From: Caldisphaera sp046536515
GTDB lineage: Archaea > Thermoproteota > Thermoprotei_A > Sulfolobales > Acidilobaceae
Reading direction: 5' to 3'
DNA: 17,131 nt
NCBI RefSeq assembly: GCF_046536515.1
Contig: NZ_JAWDMQ010000029.1
Span: 1 to 17,131 of the forward strand
Below, in pieces: positions 11,009 to 17,131 of this stretch. Positions within the stretch are counted from its first letter, which is position 1, and each line of letters opens with the position of its first letter. The notes under the pieces are model-generated. The model did not search any database. It saw only the letters and a list, made by a program, of their open reading frames with translations, and was not told the DNA's origin. The position numbers and the translations under genes are program-made.

Positions 11009-11830
11009 CTAATCACCTAAACTAAATCTCTTACTCAAATAATTTAATGCTTCAGTAGTAATTACAGTAAGTCTACCAGGCACACCTCCAGGAGATAAAT
11101 GTGTAACGCTAACAATTTCTGGTCTAACTACATCTACACCTGGCATGTTAGCAACAGCTTTTGCAAATGGAGATTTATGATCTTCCACTATAAATAATAA
11201 ACTTTTAACTTCCTTATAAGTCCTACCTCTCATCTTTCCTTTTCCAGCTCTTATTTTTACCCTTTCTGATGCCCTTTCTATATCTTTATAGATACCTATT
11301 TTATCTAGAATTTCCCTAGCATCCTTTGCTTTTTTAATTCCATTTAAAACTTCTGAACTAATAATTATAGGTACAGTTTTTGCATCAAACTCATGTCCTC
11401 TTTCTTTAACTAAATCAGATATGGCAGTTGCAGAAAGTGAGCTCATAATTGCCAGCCTCTTTTCCTTTTTATTTATCTCTTCGTGTATTTTTTCATCCAA
11501 TCTGGGTGCAAATGCGGCCCTGCCTTTTCTAACCATGGGTGCAAATGCGGCCCTCATGCCTCCTTTTATTCTTGGAACCCTAGCAACACCGTGACCTATT
11601 CCTATACTCCTTGCTGTAGTTCTCTTTCCAGCCATGGGATCTCTTGCTTTTGGCTGAACAGATGTTGTAAATTCACTTAAGAATGCCCTTAATATTAGAT
11701 CCCTTCTTACTGGCATTCTAAATGCATCTGGCAACTCTATTTGACCATCTTCTTCTCCTTTCAAATTATATTTATTAACTATTACCTTAGGCGACAAATA
11801 AAATATCATTGAAGAGCTTATGGTTGCCAT
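11009..11830 (-). CDS. rpl4: Ribosomal protein L4 (uL4)
   Basis: The 273-residue protein binds domain I of 23S, and its long internal loop reaches the exit tunnel. LPDAFRMPVRRDLILRAFLSE, the loop with KARDPMAGKRTTARSIGIGHG and RVPRIKGGMRAAFAP, and the C-terminal GRLTVITTEAL match archaeal L4. The loop shows a local oddity: RAAFAP occurs twice 11 residues apart, encoded by an identical 19-bp repeat. The start is ATG, with AGGTG (11838-11842) inside the end of rpl3 and two bases between the L3 stop and this ATG, so the genes are coupled. Confidence 0.96.
   Translation of the reverse strand: MATISSSMIFYLSPKVIVNKYNLKGEEDGQIELPDAFRMPVRRDLILRAFLSEFTTSVQPKARDPMAGKRTTARSIGIGHGVARVPRIKGGMRAAFAPMVRKGRAAFAPRLDEKIHEEINKKEKRLAIMSSLSATAISDLVKERGHEFDAKTVPIIISSEVLNGIKKAKDAREILDKIGIYKDIERASERVKIRAGKGKMRGRTYKEVKSLLFIVEDHKSPFAKAVANMPGVDVVRPEIVSVTHLSPGGVPGRLTVITTEALNYLSKRFSLGD
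11503..11554 (-). repeat. 19-bp direct repeat inside rpl4
   Basis: On the plus strand TGGGTGCAAATGCGGCCCT occurs at 11503-11521 and again at 11536-11554. The 33-bp offset keeps the frame and duplicates RAAFAP in the tunnel-lining loop of L4. Confidence 0.9.
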
Positions 11831-11832
11831 GG

Positions 11833-12870
11833 CTAAACACCTTGCTTACTTGACAAACTTATATAGGTAATTTGAGGTTTCTTAATTCCCATAGTTAAGT
11901 ACCATACAGGTGGTCTTATCGGATATCTCAATACTATTGGCCTCTTAGGTGTGCCAGGAATTGAACCATCAAGCAATATGTATGAACTTTTAACAACTCC
12001 ATAATTAACGAATCCTCCTGCTGGAGTTATTTTAAATCCATCATCACCCATATCTAATATCCTTTTATTATACTCAGTCCTCCTATGGAATCCCAATTGG
12101 CCTGGTGATGGATTTTCCCACCATGTACCTAATCCGTGGCTTCTAGCTCCTATTTTTCTGCTCCCTTTTCTATGCTTAGTCCATCTTGGTAATTGCTTCG
12201 CTCCTGCTCTCTTAATAACGCCTTGCCATCCTTTACCCTTAGTAACAGCTAAGACATCAACTACTTGTCCTGTTTGGAAAACTTCTTTTATTGATACTTG
12301 TTGACCAAGTTTGCCTAAAGCGTAATCTAAAGCTTTTTTCATATCATTTGATGGAGTATTAACCTTGACTTCAATTACATCAGGTTTCTTCTTACTTAGA
12401 CCTCCTGTAAGCTTTGGCTGTGAAGCTATAAGAACCCTTATCTCTTTTAGTTCATTTAAGCTACTTTGTAATTCTTTAATAGATCCTTCATTATCAAAGC
12501 TGCCCAATGTCTTTAATCTTCTTTCAAGTTCTAAATTATCAGGTACCTTTCCCCAAGCTTCAGTCAATGGATATAGACCTTTGTTTACATCAAAAGCATA
12601 TCCTCTAACAGCTAAAACGTATACTGGAGGAACCTCAACAACTGTTACAGGCTTCATTACTTCTTTCCCATAAGTCGGCAAACCTTGCCTATTTTCTACC
12701 ATAAATACGTGGGTCATTCCTACTTTATATCCAATAAATCCTAGCAGTTTTGGTTCTTGGATTGATAATACTGGCCACGACTTAATTCTTGGTACAAATT
12801 CTTCTGCCCTCTGCCTAGGATAGAATCCCAAGCTACCACGGCGTGCTGCTGACTTCTTACGATGTCCCAT
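11833..12870 (-). CDS. rpl3: Ribosomal protein L3 (uL3)
   Basis: The protein of about 345 residues is an early-binding large-subunit protein whose extensions reach the peptidyl transferase centre. The MGHRKKSAARRGSLGFYPR start, LGFIGYKVGMTHV, the VTKGKGWQGVIKR block and RRTEYNKRILDMG are archaeal L3 landmarks. The W-finger region is represented by WTKHRKGSRKIGARSHGLG and GTWWENPSPGQLG. ATG 12870 is chosen over GTG 12879 because family members begin MGHRK and AAGGTG lies 6 nt upstream of the ATG. It is the first gene of the rpl3-rpl4-rpl23 operon. Confidence 0.96.
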   Translation of the reverse strand: MGHRKKSAARRGSLGFYPRQRAEEFVPRIKSWPVLSIQEPKLLGFIGYKVGMTHVFMVENRQGLPTYGKEVMKPVTVVEVPPVYVLAVRGYAFDVNKGLYPLTEAWGKVPDNLELERRLKTLGSFDNEGSIKELQSSLNELKEIRVLIASQPKLTGGLSKKKPDVIEVKVNTPSNDMKKALDYALGKLGQQVSIKEVFQTGQVVDVLAVTKGKGWQGVIKRAGAKQLPRWTKHRKGSRKIGARSHGLGTWWENPSPGQLGFHRRTEYNKRILDMGDDGFKITPAGGFVNYGVVKSSYILLDGSIPGTPKRPIVLRYPIRPPVWYLTMGIKKPQITYISLSSKQGV

Positions 12871-12885
12871 CCTTAGCACCTTTTC

Positions 12886-12919
12886 AATGTTTGAGGGGTG
12901 GACCTGGTTTATAAAGCTT
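12886..12919 (-). promoter_or_regulatory. Promoter of the rpl3-rpl4-rpl23 operon
   Basis: TTTATAAA at 12908-12915 is a strong TATA box about 38-45 nt before the L3 ATG. Transcription is expected near 12886-12890, leaving a leader of under 20 nt that contains the ribosome binding site. Confidence 0.6.
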
Positions 12920-12977
12920 TACTTAAAAATAAAAATAATTTTCAATTAACTCTACACATAAATTAACATGAGGAGTT

Positions 12978-14432
12978 TTAACCTTTTGTTACTCCTATAG
13001 GTCTCATTCTAGCAACTAGTTTAGCTATTCTAACGGCTGCCGCTGTTTCTGCAACATTATCTACGTTTTTATAAGCCTCAGGCATTTCTTCAATTACTGT
13101 TGAAATGTTACTTGCCTTTAAGTATATACCTTTTTTACTTAAATCTTCAACAACTTCTTTATAATTCTTCTCCCTTTTTGCAGATGTTCTGCTAAGTTGC
13201 CTACCTGCTCCGTGGGGGGCAGTAAACCATGATTTAACTCCAGTATCTACTCCTGCTAATATATAGCTTGCAGTTCCCATACTTCCCGGTATTAAAACCG
13301 GTTGCCCATAGTCTCTATATTTAGCAGGAATTTCAGGACTTCCTGGGGGAAACGCTCTAGTTGCACCTTTTCTATGAACTACTACTTTTTTCCTTTTACC
13401 ATCTATATCGTATTCCTCAATTTTTGCTATATTGTGAGCAACATCGTAAACCAAATTCATCTCTAAATTTTCCGGATCTGTATGAAATACATGGGCAAAG
13501 CTTTCTCTAGTCCAGTGCATAATAATTTGTCTGTTAGCCCATGCATAGTTTGCTGCTGATGCCATAGCTCTTGAATAATCTTGCGCCTCTGGTGAATTAT
13601 ACGGTATGCTTGCAAGTTCTCTATCAGGAGGTATTGTATTGTATCTTTTCATAGCTCTTTCCATTATTTGTAAATAATCGCTAGCAACTTGATGTCCTAA
13701 TCCCCTGCTACCAGTATGTATCATTATAGTAACTTGGTTTTCAAATATACCAAAAGCTTTTGCGAGAGTTTCATCAAAAACTTTATCTACATATTGAACT
13801 TCTAAGAAGTGGTTGCCACTTCCTAAAGTTCCAAGTTCATTAGATCCCCTTTTTCTTGCAGCATTGCTTACTTTTGTTGCATCTGCGAGCTTCCAGGCCC
13901 CTCTTTCTTCTATAAAATCAATATCCTTTTCCCAACCATAACCTTTCTCAACGGCCCACTTTGCTCCATAATTTAATACATCGTTTAATTCATTGTTTGT
14001 TAACTTAAGCTTTCCAGTACTTCCCAGACCGCTTGGAACGTTTTCATAAATTAAATTTACAAGGTCTTTAATTTTTGGCATCACATCTTTCAAAGTCAGA
14101 TTTGTTCTTATTAACCTAACACCACAATTTATATCATATCCAACTCCACCAGGACTTATTACTCCATTTTCATCAATTGCCATAGCAGCTACTCCTCCAA
14201 TAGGAAATCCATAGCCTTGATGTCCATCTGGCATAACCAAACTGTATTTTTGTATACCTTGAAGGCATGCAACATTCATGGATTGCCTCAATGTTAGATC
14301 TTGTTTCATTTTTTCAATTAACATATCATCGGAATAAATTATTGAAGGTACCTTCATACAGCCATTTTTCTCTATAATCCATGTATGATCTCCTATTTTT
14401 CTAGGCTCTATCTCCTGCAATTTTACCACCAA
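12978..14432 (-). CDS. rtcB: RNA-splicing ligase RtcB
   Basis: The 484-residue cytosolic ligase joins a 2',3'-cyclic phosphate to a 5'-hydroxyl with GTP and Mn2+, sealing tRNA exons cut by the splicing endonuclease. Metal and catalytic residues are present: D100 and C103 in GYDINCGVR, H208 in GSGNHFLE, H239 in MIHTGSRGLG, H333 in VAHNIAK, and guanylylated H407 in APHGAGR. The length shows there is no intein, unlike some archaeal RtcB. The N-terminus MVVKLQEI resembles MVVPLKRI as I recall it from the Pyrococcus enzyme, which supports the TTG at 14432. However, a TATA-like TTATATTTA at about 14436-14445 would better suit a start at TTG 14420, so the start is not settled. No archease gene is adjacent. 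It diverges from the tRNA-His gene. Confidence 0.96.
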   Translation of the reverse strand: MVVKLQEIEPRKIGDHTWIIEKNGCMKVPSIIYSDDMLIEKMKQDLTLRQSMNVACLQGIQKYSLVMPDGHQGYGFPIGGVAAMAIDENGVISPGGVGYDINCGVRLIRTNLTLKDVMPKIKDLVNLIYENVPSGLGSTGKLKLTNNELNDVLNYGAKWAVEKGYGWEKDIDFIEERGAWKLADATKVSNAARKRGSNELGTLGSGNHFLEVQYVDKVFDETLAKAFGIFENQVTIMIHTGSRGLGHQVASDYLQIMERAMKRYNTIPPDRELASIPYNSPEAQDYSRAMASAANYAWANRQIIMHWTRESFAHVFHTDPENLEMNLVYDVAHNIAKIEEYDIDGKRKKVVVHRKGATRAFPPGSPEIPAKYRDYGQPVLIPGSMGTASYILAGVDTGVKSWFTAPHGAGRQLSRTSAKREKNYKEVVEDLSKKGIYLKASNISTVIEEMPEAYKNVDNVAETAAAVRIAKLVARMRPIGVTKG

Positions 14433-14557
14433 TAAATATAATTTAATTAAGGGTTTAGAACATTATTTTTTATTTTTTAATATATTAATTAAATTAATGG
14501 TAAACAATTTAATAAACCTTGTTAACACATACAATTCCTGGGCCCAATCGGTCTCAT
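14433..14557. promoter_or_regulatory. Divergent promoter region rtcB / tRNA-His
   Basis: AT-rich DNA with TATA-like elements for rtcB (minus strand, about 14436-14455) and for the tRNA (TTTAATAAA near 14510). A small GC-rich palindrome GGGCCC lies at 14540-14545, probably within the tRNA leader. Confidence 0.4.
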
Positions 14558-14558
14558 G

Positions 14559-14632
14559 GCCCGGATAGCTCAGCTGGTTAGAGCGCTCGGCTGTGGACCG
14601 AGAAGTCCCGGGTTCGAATCCCGGTCCGGGCC
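14559..14632 (+). tRNA. tRNA-His (anticodon GTG)
   Basis: A full cloverleaf folds: acceptor GCCCGGA (14559-14565) with TCCGGGC (14625-14631), D arm GCTC/GAGC, anticodon arm CTCGG/CCGAG with loop CTGTGGA and anticodon GTG at 14593-14595, and T arm CCGGG-TTCGAAT-CCCGG. The G at 14558 would be the extra G(-1) opposite discriminator C73 (14632), the histidine identity element. There is no intron and no encoded CCA. A CCTTTT tract follows directly as terminator. Confidence 0.98.
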
Positions 14633-14735
14633 CTTTTATAAGAACTTTGAAGAAGAAAGCAGAGAGCTTCATAATAAACCTATTCCCAATTCCTACTAAA
14701 AAATAAGTTTAATGGCTCTGTCTGACTAATTAAAA

Positions 14736-15128
14736 ATGGGTATAAGAATGGGGGAGAATATAAATAAAGCTATAATTAAGGTTGTAATTGAAGTAGAGGA
14801 TCTTTACCTTAAAATTCCCTATTCAATTGAAAACGAATCAATGGAAAACAGCTTAGAAGAATTATCATCACTATTACAATACAATCAGAAAAAAGAGTTT
14901 ATAAGAAGGCCTTATAGCGGTCTTGATTATGAAGCTAAACTGCTTTCTGATTTAAGCAGAGCTCTAAGAATAAGGATGGAATTAAATAAAACATTAAATG
15001 TTTCTGGCATTGAATACTTCAGCAAAAGATTAGAAGAATTTTTAGAAAAAATTAGGTATTCATTGGGTTACAACCCTCATATACCATTAAATTTAAATGA
15101 AAGATCAAAAGCAAACATTAAAATATAA
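14736..15128 (+). CDS. Conserved-looking hypothetical protein, 130 residues
   Basis: I do not recognise this protein. It has no signal peptide, membrane segment or cysteine. Residues 10-30 look like a beta strand pair (KAIIKVVIEVEDLYLKIPYSI), the middle is acidic and helical (MENSLEELSSLLQYN), and residues 60-115 look like helices rich in Arg, Lys and Glu (LSDLSRALRIRMELNKTL, KRLEEFLEKIRYSLG). This resembles a small soluble regulator or subunit, but no function follows. The ATG at 14736 lies about 26 nt after the centre of AGTTTAAT (14706-14713), which fits a leaderless mRNA; ATG 14748 is an alternative. The codon pattern matches the neighbouring genes, supporting a real gene. Confidence 0.65.
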   Translation: MGIRMGENINKAIIKVVIEVEDLYLKIPYSIENESMENSLEELSSLLQYNQKKEFIRRPYSGLDYEAKLLSDLSRALRIRMELNKTLNVSGIEYFSKRLEEFLEKIRYSLGYNPHIPLNLNERSKANIKI

Positions 15129-15129
15129 C

Positions 15130-15152
15130 CTTATTTTATTATAAATAATAAT
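15130..15152 (+). promoter_or_regulatory. Promoter for the C/D RNA and downstream gene
   Basis: TTATTTTATTATAAATAA contains TATA-like elements centred near 15134 and 15142. Expected starts (about 15158-15168) fall at the beginning of the C/D RNA, so the small RNA and the following gene may share one transcript. Confidence 0.4.
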
Positions 15153-15222
15153 TGCCGACCAATGAAGTTAATAAGAGGGTCGACTGACATTTGATGAATG
15201 TTGGAACTGCTGAGGGTCGGTA
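15153..15222 (+). ncRNA. Box C/D guide RNA with two 23S targets
   Basis: All four boxes are present in order: C (ATGAAGT, 15162-15168, imperfect), D' (CTGA, 15184-15187), C' (TTGATGA, 15191-15197) and D (CTGA, 15210-15213). The ends pair: TGCCGACC (15153-15160) with GGTCGGTA (15215-15222). The D' guide (AAGAGGGTC plus flanks) pairs with 23S 5345-5355 in about 11 pairs; the N-plus-five rule places 2'-O-methylation on C5348. The D guide (GTTGGAACT) pairs with 23S 5381-5389 in 9 pairs with one G-U, placing methylation on U5384. Such RNAs act with L7Ae, Nop5 and fibrillarin. Two guides for neighbouring sites in one rRNA is a known archaeal pattern. The 3' end lies 1 nt before the ATG of the next gene, so it is probably processed from, or competes with, that mRNA. 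Confidence 0.85.
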
Positions 15223-15223
15223 A

Positions 15224-16330
15224 ATGGTTAATATAGGTATTTTTGGAATAGGAAATGTAGGAAAAAGAGCGGCTTTTTTATTAAAGAGGGAAGGTTATAA
15301 CATAACTCTTTTTGATTACAACGAATATAACTTAAAAAATACTGCAAAAGAACTTGACTTAAATTACAAAAAAGTTAACGTATTAAACAAAAATGAAGTA
15401 TTGTCATCTGTATCAAATATAGATCTTGCTATTACTTCCCTTCCGGGCGGCATTGCACATGATGCATTAAAAAACATTGTTGAAGCAGGAAAAAACATTG
15501 TTGATGTATCATTTTTCCCAGAAGATCCTTATGATATTGGAAAAATTGCAGAAAAAGAAGAGCTCTCTGTTTTATTAGATGCTGGCGTTGCTCCAGGCCT
15601 ATCTAATATGTTAATCTCTTATGCAAAAAATAGGTTAGGAGAAATTAATAGAGGGGTTATTTATGTTGGAGGGATTACAGAAATTCCTGATCCTCCTTTA
15701 GGAATAATAGCCACCTGGAATACTATGGATTTAATAGATGAATATAGAAGAAGGGCCAGATTTGTATCAGATAAGAAAATTGTGGAAATTGATCCATTAA
15801 AGAGTGAAATAGGAAAAATATACATAAAAGGAGTAGGTGAACTAGAATATTTCCCAACAGATGGCTTAAGATCTTTGTTGAAGACATTTAATAATTTAGA
15901 ATATTTAGTTGAATATACATTAAGATGGCCCGGCCATATTGAATTTATGGCAGGACTTAATAAGCTTGGATTTTTAGACCATAAAAAATTTAAAATAGAT
16001 AATAGTGAAGTTTATGCAGATGAATTTTTAAGCAATATTATATCTAGCTATAAATCAAATTTAAGAGATATTGTAGTGTTAGTTGTAGAGGCGTTTTCTC
16101 AGAATAGTGGAATAAGGTTTACACAAATAACAAAACCAGAGGATAAGTTCACAGCCATGTCAAGAGTAACAGGCAGTTTCTTGTCTTATTCAGCTATAGA
16201 ATTTATCAAAGGAAGAATAAAGAAAAGCGGGTTGATTTATCCGGAAGAGCTAGGAAGTATAGGCAAAGAGATAATTGAAATGATGGCTAATGACGGGATG
16301 GATATAAGTGAAGAGATAATAACTAAATAA
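15224..16330 (+). CDS. Saccharopine dehydrogenase / lysine dehydrogenase-like oxidoreductase
   Basis: The 368-residue protein has an N-terminal Rossmann domain with GIGNVG (8-13) and an acidic D31 after the second strand (LFDYNEYN), favouring NAD. TSLPGGIAHDAL, VDVSFFPED and LLDAGVAPGLSNML are hallmarks of the saccharopine-dehydrogenase-like family, which also includes L-lysine 6-dehydrogenase and carboxynorspermidine synthase. The C-terminal part carries YTLRWPGHIEFM, a family motif near the substrate pocket. The substrate is likely an amino acid or amine but is not decided by sequence. The start is ATG 15224, with weak GAGGGT as ribosome binding site lying inside the C/D RNA terminal stem. 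No lysine pathway genes are adjacent. Confidence 0.85.
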   Translation: MVNIGIFGIGNVGKRAAFLLKREGYNITLFDYNEYNLKNTAKELDLNYKKVNVLNKNEVLSSVSNIDLAITSLPGGIAHDALKNIVEAGKNIVDVSFFPEDPYDIGKIAEKEELSVLLDAGVAPGLSNMLISYAKNRLGEINRGVIYVGGITEIPDPPLGIIATWNTMDLIDEYRRRARFVSDKKIVEIDPLKSEIGKIYIKGVGELEYFPTDGLRSLLKTFNNLEYLVEYTLRWPGHIEFMAGLNKLGFLDHKKFKIDNSEVYADEFLSNIISSYKSNLRDIVVLVVEAFSQNSGIRFTQITKPEDKFTAMSRVTGSFLSYSAIEFIKGRIKKSGLIYPEELGSIGKEIIEMMANDGMDISEEIITK

Positions 16331-16352
16331 GGCTGTCTGTAACATTTTTACG

Positions 16353-16365
16353 TAACTACTAGTTA
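16353..16365. repeat. Small palindrome at the end of the TnpB-like gene
   Basis: TAACT-ACT-AGTTA is a 5-bp stem with a 3-nt loop that overlaps the stop codon of the TnpB-like gene. Subterminal hairpins are typical of IS200/IS605 ends, but this one is short and could be chance. Confidence 0.3.
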
Positions 16366-17131
16366 TTTTTAATTACTTCTAATCCCCTCAATGCTATTAA
16401 GTAAGCTGATGCAATATGCCTATCAAAACCCTTCTCCCTCATCACCTTTTCATGCTCCTCTGAATTTGTAGTACCCTTTGGATTAACCAGAATAACGTTA
16501 AAACCCAACCTTAAAGATTTAATAACACCGTGGATTAGCAAATGATTCTTAGCAAAACGCATTATCTTCCTATTACCGCTTTTACTCCTGGTAAACTCCC
16601 TCCTCTTAACTAGAAATAAATCCTCTAAAGCTACATAATCAACGCCAACCCTTAATAGAAAATTAAAGGCTTGTGAAAGAGCGTTTAACCTCAAAGTTTT
16701 TGCTTTCCCTTTAGGAAAACCGTGAGAAACTACCTCGCTATACCACCAAGTTTTGAAAGTAATAATTTTACCCTCCTTGTTAATTACAACATTCAACCTA
16801 TCACTATTTAAATCAAAACCAGCAACCAAACCATAGCCATTAGGTTTTAGTGAAGAGAAGTACTTTAAGTATAACCAGAGTGGGATTTGAAGGTGAATCA
16901 TTGGTTTTTCCTTAAAGAAAATTACTGCACCATAACCCTCTACCTTTCTTTTAGACAACTCTTCTAACTCATGAAGTAGCGGTAAGTACTCTTTACCAAA
17001 ATAAGCTTTCCCATAAACCCATTTTCCCCAAGGGTCTTTAACCTTAATTAACACGTGGTCTTCTAAAACATGGAACTTAATCCCCCTATTGCCCTTATCG
17101 CTTTTATTCCCCCTACAAGCAATCCACCTCC
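16359..17131 (-). CDS. TnpB-like RuvC nuclease (IS200/IS605 OrfB-related), N-terminus outside window
   Basis: The frame stays open past GTG 17054 to the right edge (residues such as RWIACRGN and GIKFHVLEDH precede it), so the gene is cut. TnpB proteins are RNA-guided nucleases carried by IS200/IS605-type elements. The split RuvC site is visible, counted from codon 17054: D81 in GFDLNSDR, E144 in VALEDL, D211 in DRHIASAYLIALRG. NRKIMRFAKN between motifs II and III matches the family's helix. The usual CxxC...CxxC zinc ribbon before motif III is missing; a short NPKGTTNSEEHEKVMREKG linker takes its place and the segment has no cysteine. This fits a crenarchaeal TnpB-like subgroup I recall. No TnpA, left end or target duplication is in the window, so mobility cannot be judged. 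Confidence 0.75.
   Translation of the reverse strand, partial: RWIACRGNKSDKGNRGIKFHVLEDHVLIKVKDPWGKWVYGKAYFGKEYLPLLHELEELSKRKVEGYGAVIFFKEKPMIHLQIPLWLYLKYFSSLKPNGYGLVAGFDLNSDRLNVVINKEGKIITFKTWWYSEVVSHGFPKGKAKTLRLNALSQAFNFLLRVGVDYVALEDLFLVKRREFTRSKSGNRKIMRFAKNHLLIHGVIKSLRLGFNVILVNPKGTTNSEEHEKVMREKGFDRHIASAYLIALRGLEVIKNN

Noticed and set aside
14463..14672. 69-codon frame on the minus strand
   Set aside because: It is antisense to the tRNA-His gene.

Overview
The window looks like the chromosome of a thermophilic crenarchaeon with AT-rich protein genes. The evidence is archaeal 16S and 23S signatures, an rRNA operon with no spacer tRNA and no 5S, very GC-rich structured RNAs in an AT-rich background, TATA-type promoters, GGTG-type ribosome binding sites, and archaeal L3/L4/L23 and RtcB. 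Low GC and gene style suggest an Acidilobales/Caldisphaera-like organism. That placement is an inference from memory, not a search.

Layout: 1-849 is the 3' part of a KaiC/GvpD-like RecA-fold gene cut by the window edge. 850-1564 holds AT-rich DNA, a compact GC-rich structured element at 1238-1317 that may be an unrecognised small RNA, and the rRNA promoter and leader. 1565-3064 is 16S and about 3272-6341 is 23S. Each rRNA is enclosed by long complementary flanks that form bulge-helix-bulge processing stems. On the minus strand follows trpB2 (6484-7782). Then come three plus-strand genes: an M20 metallohydrolase, a peroxiredoxin with a single Cys, and an Mrp/NBP35 ATPase without the usual CxxC. 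They converge on a minus-strand rpl3-rpl4-rpl23 operon, a ribosomal cluster that stops after L23 instead of continuing into L2. Next are rtcB (minus), tRNA-His(GTG) (plus), a 130-residue unknown protein, a box C/D small RNA, a saccharopine-dehydrogenase-like gene, and a TnpB-like RuvC nuclease gene cut by the right edge.

A theme is RNA maturation. The rRNA flanks carry splicing-endonuclease-type motifs, RtcB is the ligase that joins ends made by that endonuclease, and the C/D RNA at 15153-15222 has two guides that match 23S sites only 36 nt apart in this same window (predicted 2'-O-methylation at C5348 and U5384). The C/D RNA ends 1 nt before the start codon of the next gene, so RNA processing and translation there may be coupled. 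The C/D RNA is the strongest undeclared feature. The 1238-1317 element and the zinc-ribbon-less TnpB-like protein are the main open questions.
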